Translations under genes and position numbers: made by a program
DNA from: CALZJC01 sp041574955
GTDB taxonomy: Bacteria; Acidobacteriota; Thermoanaerobaculia; Multivoradales; JAHEKO01
Assembly: GCA_041574955.1 (NCBI GenBank)
Contig: JBFGNS010000191.1
Location: forward strand, 1-7,345
Reading direction: 5' to 3'
Length of the DNA: 7,345 nucleotides
Shown: positions 1 through 5,789 of the stretch, piece after piece
How positions within the stretch are numbered: position 1 is the stretch's first letter
Layout of the letters: the number at the start of each line of letters is the position of its first letter
Notes under the pieces: model-generated
Told to the model about the DNA's origin: nothing
Seen by the model: the letters and a program-made list of their open reading frames with translations, nothing else
Database searches by the model: none

Positions 1-1
1 G

Positions 2-511
2 CTCGAGCGGGTGGTCGCCGCGCTCGGGCGCGAGCCGGTGACGGCGCGCGACAAGTGGCACGACCCAGCCGAGCGCGGCTACGACGCGCCGGCCGCGGAG
101 CGCTACGGGGCGGCGGTGGCGACGGTCGCCGCGGTGCTCGGCGAGGTGCGCGCCGAGCTGCCGGGCGAGCGCGGTCCGGTGCAGCTCTGGGCGCACCACT
201 TCGACCTCGCCTTCGAGGTCTTCGGCCGCCGCAGGGTGGAGTCGGAGGAGGCCGCGGACGGCGAGCAGCCAGCCCAGATCGGCTTCGGCTTCTTTCCCGG
301 AGACGACGACGATCCGGCGCCGTACTTCTACGGCACGCCGTGGCCGTTCGACGAGACGATGCGCGACGCCCCGCTGCCGGCCGGCCGCTGGCGCACCGAG
401 GGCTGGGAGGGCGCCGAGCTGCCGTACGCCGCGGTGGTCGAGGCCGGCACCGGGCTGCTGCGCGACTTCTGCCGGGCGGTATGGGAGGGCGGGCGATCGA
501 CGCTCGACTGA
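2..511 (+). CDS. Conserved protein of unknown function, C-terminal part (5' end outside window)
   Basis: The reading frame is open to the left edge, so only the last 169 residues are visible. GTG codons at 11 and 14 are probably internal. What can be seen is a soluble, acidic, globular protein with no membrane segment. It has a QLWAHHFDLAFEVFG stretch, then a GFGFFPGDDDDPAPYFYGTPWPF stretch split over aromatic residues, and a final helix ending LLRDFCRAVWEG. The HHFDLA and PGD...PYFY...PWP pattern recalls a widespread uncharacterised bacterial family, possibly related to DUF5996; I recall this from memory and could not confirm it. The conserved histidines and acidic residues could bind a metal or substrate, which is inference. 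It ends 28 bases before egtB on the same strand, so cotranscription is likely, but nothing in the fragment itself ties it to thiol metabolism. Coding is certain from the codon pattern; function is unknown. Confidence 0.72.
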   Translation, partial: LERVVAALGREPVTARDKWHDPAERGYDAPAAERYGAAVATVAAVLGEVRAELPGERGPVQLWAHHFDLAFEVFGRRRVESEEAADGEQPAQIGFGFFPGDDDDPAPYFYGTPWPFDETMRDAPLPAGRWRTEGWEGAELPYAAVVEAGTGLLRDFCRAVWEGGRSTLD

Positions 512-524
512 GCCGCCGCCTGGC

Positions 525-531
525 GGAGAGG
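525..531 (+). promoter_or_regulatory. Ribosome binding site of egtB
   Basis: GGAGAGG lies 8 bases before the ATG at 540. It is a strong match to the anti-Shine-Dalgarno sequence and fixes the start of the EgtB gene. Confidence 0.75.
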
Positions 532-539
532 CCCGACCG

Positions 540-1862
540 ATGACGAACGGCGCCGCGAACGGCTTCGACCGCCAGGCGATCGCCCGCCGGCTGGCGGACG
601 TCAGGCGCCGCACCCGGCAGCTGGTGTCGGTGCTCGACTGGCCGCGGCTGCGGCGCCAGCACATCCCGATCCTCAGCCCGATGGTCTGGGACCTGGGGCA
701 CATCGGGCACTTCGAGGAGAGCTGGCTGTGCCGACGGCTGGCCGGCGCGCCGCCGATCCACGACGGCTTCGAGCGCATGTTCGACCCGCAGATCAACCCG
801 CGGCCCAGCCGCGAGGCGCTGCCGCTGCCGGAAAGGGCGGCGCTCGACGACTACCTCGCGCGGGTGCGCGCCGCCAGCCTCGCGGTGCTGGAGCGGATCG
901 AGCCCGCGACGCCGGCCGACACCGAGCTGCTGGCCGGCGGCCTGGTGTACGAGCTGGTGGCGGAGCACGAGGAGCAGCACCAGGAGACGCTGCTGCAGGC
1001 GATGCAGGTGCTCGAGGCGCCGGGATACGAGCCCGCCGAGCGCCGGCCGACGCCGAGCGCCGCCGGCGAGGTGACCGGCATGGTCGAGGTGCCGGCCGGC
1101 CCGTTCCGCATGGGCTGGGGCGGCGGCGGCTTCGCCTACGACAACGAGCTGCCGCAGCACCGGGTCGACGTCGCCGCCTTCGCCATCGACCGCGCCCCGG
1201 TGAGCTGCGCCGACTACCGCGAGTTCGTCGACGCCGGCGGCTACCGCGACCGCGAGCTGTGGTCCGAGGCGGGCTGGGCCTGGTGCCGCGAGCGCGGCGC
1301 CGAGGCACCGCGCAACTGGCGGCGCGCCGACGACGGCGGCTGGCGGGTGCGGTATATGGACAGCGAGCTGCCGCTGCCCGAGAACCGGCCGGTGGCGCAC
1401 GTCTCGTACTGGGAGGCCGAAGCCTACGCGCGCTTCGCCGGCAAGCGGCTGCCGACCGAAGCCGAGTGGGAGAAGGCGGCGCTGTGGGACCCGGCGACCG
1501 GCGGCAGCCGCCGCTGGCCGTGGGGAGACGACCCGCCCGGCCCCGAGCACGCCAACCTCGACCAGCTCACCTTCGCCCCTGCCGAGATCGGCGCCTACCC
1601 GGCCGGCGCCAGCGCGCTCGGCGTCCACCAGATGGTTGGCGACGTCTGGGAGTGGACCGCCTCCGACTTCGCCGCCTACCCCGGCTTCCGCGCCTTCCCC
1701 TACCCCGAGTACTCGCAGATCTTCTTCGGCGACGAGTACAAGGTGCTGCGCGGCGGCTCGTGGGCCACCCGCCCGGCGGTGGCTCGCGGCACGTTCCGCA
1801 ACTGGGACTTCCCCATCCGCCGCCAGATCTTCGCCGGCCTGCGCTGCGCCCGCAGCCTGTAG
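540..1862 (+). CDS. egtB: Ergothioneine biosynthesis protein EgtB (hercynine sulfoxide synthase)
   Basis: EgtB is a cytosolic non-heme iron enzyme. It uses O2 to join the thiol of gamma-glutamylcysteine (or cysteine in some types) to the imidazole of hercynine, giving a sulfoxide intermediate of ergothioneine. The 440-residue product has the family's usual length and order: a DinB-like four-helix domain (about 12-160) and an FGE-sulfatase/C-type-lectin-like domain (about 180-438). The three-histidine iron site is visible as H54 in the DLGHIGHFEE motif and H143/H147 in the HEEQH motif. Near the C-terminus are GDVWEWT (367-373), VLRGGSW (402-408) and NWDFPIRRQIFAGLRCAR (421-438). D423 and R427 occupy the WDxxxR position that, as I recall, contacts gamma-glutamylcysteine in the mycobacterial enzyme (D416/R420); R88 and R91 fall where its substrate arginines lie. 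No methyltransferase domain is attached, which argues against OvoA. EgtD, the hercynine-forming methyltransferase, is not in the window. SenA, the selenoneine homologue, is an alternative, but no SenB-like neighbour is seen. Confidence 0.93.
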   Translation: MTNGAANGFDRQAIARRLADVRRRTRQLVSVLDWPRLRRQHIPILSPMVWDLGHIGHFEESWLCRRLAGAPPIHDGFERMFDPQINPRPSREALPLPERAALDDYLARVRAASLAVLERIEPATPADTELLAGGLVYELVAEHEEQHQETLLQAMQVLEAPGYEPAERRPTPSAAGEVTGMVEVPAGPFRMGWGGGGFAYDNELPQHRVDVAAFAIDRAPVSCADYREFVDAGGYRDRELWSEAGWAWCRERGAEAPRNWRRADDGGWRVRYMDSELPLPENRPVAHVSYWEAEAYARFAGKRLPTEAEWEKAALWDPATGGSRRWPWGDDPPGPEHANLDQLTFAPAEIGAYPAGASALGVHQMVGDVWEWTASDFAAYPGFRAFPYPEYSQIFFGDEYKVLRGGSWATRPAVARGTFRNWDFPIRRQIFAGLRCARSL

Positions 1863-1916
1863 GGCAGCGACGCGGCGGCTTTCCGGCCGGCCCGAAACCG
1901 GATAGCCTAGGACATC

Positions 1917-3362
1917 GTGAGCCAGTCGGCCGGTACCGGCAGCGCCGCCGTCGCGACGCCCGCCTACGAGGAGTTCGTCGCCCGCTACCCCGCGTACGCG
2001 GACACCGGGCTGCTGGACGAGCTGAGGGCGCGCGAGTTCTCGCGCCTCGACGAGCTGGGGCACGTCTACCTCGACTACACCGGCGGCTCGCTGTACGGAG
2101 CCGGCCAGGTGGCGGAGCACCAGCGGTTCCTGCTCGGCAGCGTGCTGGGCAACCCGCACTCGATCAACCCGATCTCGCAGTCCACCACCGAGCGGGTGGA
2201 GCGCTGCCGGCGCCGGGTTCTGGAGTACTTCAACGGCTCGCCGGACGAGTACGCGGTGGTGTTCACCGCCAACGCCAGCCACGCCCTGAAGCTGGTCGGC
2301 GAGAGCTACCCGTTCGAGCGCGGCGACCGCTTCCTGCTCACCTTCGACAACCACAACTCGGTCAACGGCATCCGCGAGTTCGACCGTGCCCACGGGGCCG
2401 AGACCACCTACGTGCCGGTGATCCCGCCCGAGATGCAGGTCGACGAGGCGGCGCTCGACGAGCAGCTCGACCGTGCCCGCCCCGGCGGCCACAACCTGTT
2501 CGCGTTCCCCGCGCAGTCGAACTTCTCGGGCGTCCAGCATCCGCTCGGGTGGATCGAGCGCGCCCAGCGCCGCGGCTGGGACGTGCTGCTCGACGCCGCC
2601 GCCTTCGTGCCCACCAACCGGCTCGACCTGGCGCGCTGGCACCCCGACTACGTGGCGGTTTCGTTCTACAAGATGTTCGGCTACCCCACCGGCGTCGGCG
2701 TGCTGATCGCGCGCTGGCCGGCGCTCGAGAAGCTCCACCGGCCGTGGTTCGCCGGCGGCACCATCACCGTCGCCTCGGTGCAGGCGGACAGCCACGTGCT
2801 GGCCGCGGGCGCCGCCGCTTTTGAGGACGGCACCCTCGACTACGCCAACATCCCGGCGGTCGAGATCGGTCTCGACTTCCTCGAGCGTGCCGGGCTCGAC
2901 GCCATCCACCGGCGCGTGTCCTGCCTCACCGGCTGGCTGGTGGAGCGGCTGCCCGAGCTGCGCCACGCCAACGGCCAGCCGCTCGTCCACCTGTACGGGC
3001 CGCGGCGGGCTGAAGGCCGCGGCGGCACGGTGACGATGAACTTCTGCGCCCCGGACGGCCGGCTGATCGACCACGAGCTGATCGAGAAGCTGGCCGCCGG
3101 TCAGGGCATCTCGCTGCGGACCGGCTGCTTCTGCAACCCCGGCGCCGGCGAGATGGCGCTCGGGCTGTCGCGCGACGAGCTGGTGAGCTGCTTCCGCCGC
3201 CAGCCCGAGGGCATGACCTACGAGGAGTTCCGCACCTGCATCGACGGCAAGGGCTCGGGAGCGGTCCGGGTGTCGCTCGGCGTGGCGTCGAACTTCGCCG
3301 ACGTCGAGGCCTTCCTCGGCTTTGCGCGCGGCCTGCTGGACCGGCCGGTCGACGAGGGCTGA
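1917..3362 (+). CDS. Class V aminotransferase-fold PLP enzyme, Moco-sulfurase-like; candidate EgtE
   Basis: This 481-residue cytosolic PLP enzyme matches the N-terminal (NifS-like) domain of eukaryotic molybdenum cofactor sulfurase almost along its length. Landmarks are VYLDYTGGSLY (50-60), NPHS (79-82), DNHNSVNGIREF (144-155), NLFAFPAQSNFSG (193-205), LLDAAAF with D226 as likely pyridine-nitrogen partner, SFYKMFGYPTG with K252 as the Schiff-base lysine, FEDGTLDYANIPA (302-314), RTGCFCNPGA (401-410) and GAVRVSLG (448-455). C404 and C406 lie in the persulfide loop of the sulfurase family. The C-terminal MOSC domain of MOCOS/ABA3 is absent, so it is not a full Moco sulfurase. Since it lies 54 bases after egtB, the likely job is the carbon-sulfur lyase step (EgtE role) on the EgtB product; a stand-alone cysteine desulfurase is the alternative. 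GTG is the first possible start: an in-frame TAG ends at 1910, and a weak TAGGA lies 4 bases before it. Confidence 0.85.
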   Translation: MSQSAGTGSAAVATPAYEEFVARYPAYADTGLLDELRAREFSRLDELGHVYLDYTGGSLYGAGQVAEHQRFLLGSVLGNPHSINPISQSTTERVERCRRRVLEYFNGSPDEYAVVFTANASHALKLVGESYPFERGDRFLLTFDNHNSVNGIREFDRAHGAETTYVPVIPPEMQVDEAALDEQLDRARPGGHNLFAFPAQSNFSGVQHPLGWIERAQRRGWDVLLDAAAFVPTNRLDLARWHPDYVAVSFYKMFGYPTGVGVLIARWPALEKLHRPWFAGGTITVASVQADSHVLAAGAAAFEDGTLDYANIPAVEIGLDFLERAGLDAIHRRVSCLTGWLVERLPELRHANGQPLVHLYGPRRAEGRGGTVTMNFCAPDGRLIDHELIEKLAAGQGISLRTGCFCNPGAGEMALGLSRDELVSCFRRQPEGMTYEEFRTCIDGKGSGAVRVSLGVASNFADVEAFLGFARGLLDRPVDEG

Positions 3363-3364
3363 GA

Positions 3365-3382
3365 CGGCGGCGCCCGCCGCCG
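3365..3382. terminator. Possible bidirectional hairpin between convergent genes
   Basis: CGGCGGC (3365-3371) and GCCGCCG (3376-3382) can pair as a 7-base all-GC stem with a GCCC loop. It fills most of the 27-base gap between two convergent stop codons. No T-run follows on either strand, so intrinsic termination is only possible. In DNA this rich in GC, such short stems also arise by chance. Confidence 0.3.
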
Positions 3383-3389
3383 GCCGGGA

Positions 3390-5321
3390 TCAGCCCTCGC
3401 CGTCGCCCTCTGTGCCGCCGTCGTCGCCGTCCCACTCGATGCGCTGCACCACCGGCAGCTGGAGCGCCCGCTCGCGGTCGAGGTCGAGCGAGCCGACGTG
3501 CAGCGACAGCGGCGCCTGCACCCACTTGTAGATCGAGCGGGTGAAGCGCTCGGCGAAGCTGCGCGCCCAGGCCGAGAGCTGCGCCTGCGACTCGTCGGGG
3601 AACAGCGAGGTCAGCGCCTTCCCCACCTCGCTCGGCCCCAGCTTCTCTCCGGCGTACAACCGGAGGCAGGCGTCGAGTACCGGGAACGGCATCAGCTCCT
3701 CCTCGGCCGTCTGGTCGGCCGACAGCTCTGGGCCGGGCACGGTCTCGAGCGCTCGCGCCACGCCGTCGAAGCCGTAGCGGTCGCGCAGCCGCTCGAGCAT
3801 GGCGATGACCACCGTCTTGGGCAGGTTGGCGATCACCGACAGGCCACCCTCGAGGTCGCCGCCGATGGTGGTGTAGCCGACCGCCTTCTCGCTCATGTCG
3901 CCGGTCTGCAGGAACAGGCCGCCGTCGCTGTTGGCCCAGTTCCACATGCGCATCGCGCGCAGCCGCGCCTGGATGTTCTGGTGGGTCAGCTCGGTCGGCT
4001 CACGCCGGCCGCCGAGCAGCTTGCGGGTGGCCTCCAACTCGCGCTCGTAGGCGTCGTCGATCGAGAGCTTTCTGAGCGGCACCCCGAGGTCTGCGCACAG
4101 CGCTTCGGCGGCGGCGCGGGTGCCCTCGCCCGAGAACCGCGACGGCATGTAGAACGCCTGCACCAGCGGCGTCTGCGGCGGGCCGTCGCGCTCGTCGAGC
4201 AACAGCTGGCCGGCGCGCCAGGCGACCAGCAGGGTGAGGACCGAGTCGCGGCCGCCCGACAGCGCCACGCCGAGGCAGCGAAACGCGCCGCTCTTGACGA
4301 AGTAGTCCTTGACGCCCAGCGCCAGCACCTCGAACACCTCGTCGAGCAGCTCGTCGCGCGGCGAGAGCTTCGGCACCTCCGCCGAGGGCAGGAAGAAGCT
4401 GCCGCCGGGCGGCGGCGGGTAGCGCAGACCGCCGCGCTCGGCGGTGCGGCCCGGGCAGGCGATCACCGGCACCTCGGGCCCGACGCGCCGGTAGTCGTTG
4501 CTGTCGCGGCGCCAGGTGGTGTTTTCGGAGCGCAGGTGGAGGGTGCGGTCGAGGTCGACCACCGCGGTGGCGTGGCCCTCGACCAGCCGCGGCGCGTCGA
4601 GCATCATGCGGCCGTTCTGGAAGATGTAGCCACCACCGTCGAACACCAGGCCGTCCTGGCAGCCGACGGCGTTGGTGTAGACGTAGGTCACCTGGTTGTC
4701 GGCCGAGCGGGTGGCGAACATCTCGCGCCGGGTCGACACGATGCCCGAGCGGTAAGGCGAGGCCGACACGTTGACCACCACCTCGGCGCCGCAGTAGCAG
4801 CGCCGCCGCACCGGCCCGTCGGGCGACCAGGCGTCCTCGCACACCTCGGGCGCCACGATGCCGAAGTCGAACTCGAACAGGTAGTCGCCCAGCGGCACGC
4901 CGCCGGCGTCGTCCGCGAAGCCCGGGACACCGCGCGAGAAGGTGCGCTCCTCGTAGAAGACGTTGTAGGTGGGCAGCTTCTCCTTCGGCACGAAGCCCAG
5001 CACCTTGCCGTTGTGCACCACCGCGGCGCAGTTGTAGAGCTGGCTGCCGACCGCCACCGTGGTGCCCAGCACCCACACGGTCGGCAGCTCGGCGGTGGCC
5101 GCCGCGAAGCGGTCGAGCTGACGGCGCTGGGCCTCGACGAACTGCCGCCACTGGATCAGGTCCTCGGGCGGGTAGCCGCCGATCACCTGCTCGGGAAAGC
5201 AGCCCAGCGTCACCTCCTCGGCAGCCATCGCGCGCGCCCCGGCCAGCACGCGGTCGGTGTTCGAGCGCACCGCCCCGACCGTCGAGCTGACGGTGCCGAT
5301 GCCGATCTTGATCAGCCGCAT
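3390..5321 (-). CDS. nadE: Glutamine-dependent NAD(+) synthase
   Basis: NadE makes NAD+ from nicotinic acid adenine dinucleotide, ATP and glutamine, the last step of NAD synthesis, in the cytosol. The 643 residues form two domains. The N-terminal nitrilase-type glutaminase (about 3-290) shows the Glu-Lys-Cys triad: E44 in CFPEQVIGGYP, K113 in VPKEKLPTYN and C161 in PEVCEDAW. The C-terminal ATP-pyrophosphatase-type synthetase (about 320-610) has the SGGRDS pyrophosphate loop at 355-360, NIQARLRAMRMWNWAN (449-464), and LQTGDMSEKAVGYTTIGGDL (471-490), typical of the long two-domain enzymes. Length is normal for that class, so ammonia from glutamine should be channelled internally. The start ATG is backed by a GGAG six bases upstream. 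A short acidic, glycine-rich tail (about 631-643) follows the last conserved part. It lies 49 bases after the ytxJ-like gene and probably shares its transcript. Confidence 0.95.
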   Translation of the reverse strand: MRLIKIGIGTVSSTVGAVRSNTDRVLAGARAMAAEEVTLGCFPEQVIGGYPPEDLIQWRQFVEAQRRQLDRFAAATAELPTVWVLGTTVAVGSQLYNCAAVVHNGKVLGFVPKEKLPTYNVFYEERTFSRGVPGFADDAGGVPLGDYLFEFDFGIVAPEVCEDAWSPDGPVRRRCYCGAEVVVNVSASPYRSGIVSTRREMFATRSADNQVTYVYTNAVGCQDGLVFDGGGYIFQNGRMMLDAPRLVEGHATAVVDLDRTLHLRSENTTWRRDSNDYRRVGPEVPVIACPGRTAERGGLRYPPPPGGSFFLPSAEVPKLSPRDELLDEVFEVLALGVKDYFVKSGAFRCLGVALSGGRDSVLTLLVAWRAGQLLLDERDGPPQTPLVQAFYMPSRFSGEGTRAAAEALCADLGVPLRKLSIDDAYERELEATRKLLGGRREPTELTHQNIQARLRAMRMWNWANSDGGLFLQTGDMSEKAVGYTTIGGDLEGGLSVIANLPKTVVIAMLERLRDRYGFDGVARALETVPGPELSADQTAEEELMPFPVLDACLRLYAGEKLGPSEVGKALTSLFPDESQAQLSAWARSFAERFTRSIYKWVQAPLSLHVGSLDLDRERALQLPVVQRIEWDGDDGGTEGDGEG

Positions 5322-5327
5322 GGCGGT

Positions 5328-5331
5328 CTCC
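5328..5331 (-). promoter_or_regulatory. Ribosome binding site of nadE
   Basis: On the minus strand GGAG lies six bases before the nadE ATG, at near-ideal spacing. It supports the start at 5321. Confidence 0.65.
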
Positions 5332-5370
5332 GCAGAAGGAACGTGGCGATCCTATCGCGGCGGCGCGGGC

Positions 5371-5718
5371 TCACGTCGCGCGGGCGGCGGCCTCGAGCTC
5401 GTCGCCGCGGATCGCCCAGTGGCTGGCGCTCCACACCGCCCGGCCGTCGCGCAGCAGCAGCACCTGGGGCGACTCGTGACGTACGCCGGTGAGACGTGCC
5501 AGCTCGTTCGACACCTTGCGCGCGCTCTGCACCTCGACCAGCGCGAAGCTCGCCGAGCCGTCCCCGGCGGCGTCGGCAAAGCGCCGGAACTCGTCCCAGG
5601 CAACCGCGGAAACCTCGCAGGTGACGCTGTGCTTGAACACCCAGACCGGATCGCGCCGCGAGCGCTCGAACAGCTCGGACAGCTCGTCGGGGCGGGTCAG
5701 CCGGGGGATGTCGCTCAT
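5371..5718 (-). CDS. ytxJ: YtxJ-like monothiol bacilliredoxin (DUF2847 family)
   Basis: This small cytosolic thioredoxin-fold protein has 115 residues from the ATG at 5718. The family, first tied to bacillithiol, is thought to remove low-molecular-weight thiols from protein cysteines with a single active cysteine. Visible marks are VWVFKHSVTC (25-34) with C34 as the sole cysteine, the HESPQVLLLRDG segment holding the likely cis-proline, and WSASHWAIRGDEL near the end, all typical of YtxJ. The residue after C34 is Glu, where I recall Pro in many homologues (CPIS-like). An in-frame GTG at 5733 would add five residues; neither start has a good Shine-Dalgarno, and ATG gives the usual family N-terminus. 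It leads a likely operon with nadE. Whether the host makes bacillithiol or another thiol cannot be told; the nearby egtB suggests ergothioneine is also present. Confidence 0.85.
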   Translation of the reverse strand: MSDIPRLTRPDELSELFERSRRDPVWVFKHSVTCEVSAVAWDEFRRFADAAGDGSASFALVEVQSARKVSNELARLTGVRHESPQVLLLRDGRAVWSASHWAIRGDELEAAARAT

Positions 5719-5763
5719 CGGAACGGTCGGCACGCCGCTGGCGGAGCGCCCTCGGCCAGACTG

Positions 5764-5769
5764 TATGAT
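5764..5769 (+). promoter_or_regulatory. Possible -10 box of the SH3-domain gene
   Basis: TATGAT matches 5/6 of the -10 consensus and lies about 20 bases before the GTG at 5790. No convincing -35 hexamer is seen 16-18 bases upstream. It overlaps the -10 box of the opposite promoter, so the two would compete for polymerase. Weak evidence. Confidence 0.3.
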
Positions 5770-5780
5770 CCTGCGGTCAC

Positions 5781-5784
5781 GAGG
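5781..5784 (+). promoter_or_regulatory. Ribosome binding site of the SH3-domain gene
   Basis: GAGG lies five bases before the GTG at 5790. Together with the signal peptide that follows, it decides this non-ATG start. No other start codon exists between the in-frame TGA at 5766 and this GTG. Confidence 0.6.
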
Positions 5785-5789
5785 TCAAA

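Larger units (their letters stand above)
5760..5788 (-). promoter_or_regulatory. Sigma-70-type promoter for ytxJ-nadE
   Basis: Read on the minus strand, TTGACC (5788-5783) is 17 bases from TACAGT (5765-5760). This gives 5/6 and 4/6 matches to the -35 and -10 consensus at ideal spacing, within the most AT-rich patch of the window. Transcription would start near 5753, leaving a leader of about 35 bases before the ATG at 5718. The box also overlaps the start codon region of the divergent SH3 gene. Confidence 0.6.

Noticed and set aside
540..1862. EgtB-like protein considered as OvoA (ovothiol) or SenA (selenoneine)
   Set aside because: No C-terminal methyltransferase domain for OvoA, and no SenB-like or SelD neighbour for SenA within the window. 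SenA cannot be fully excluded.
1880..1897. Imperfect palindrome between egtB and the PLP enzyme gene, considered as a terminator
   Set aside because: The arms meet with no loop, one mismatch is present and no T-run follows. It is likely chance in GC-rich DNA.
728..2824. Plus-strand open frame of about 700 codons overlapping egtB and the PLP enzyme gene
   Set aside because: The Arg/Ala/Pro-rich product spans two real genes in a different frame; it results from high GC with few stops.
4452..5321. NadE nitrilase-type domain considered as a stand-in for the EgtC amidohydrolase step
   Set aside because: It is fused to an intact NAD synthetase domain with all standard motifs, and EgtC belongs to a different (Ntn-type) amidotransferase family.
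3498..5492. Plus-strand open frame of about 660 codons opposite nadE
   Set aside because: The product is compositionally biased (His/Arg/Ala/Val) and lacks motifs, while the minus strand carries all NadE catalytic motifs in one frame.
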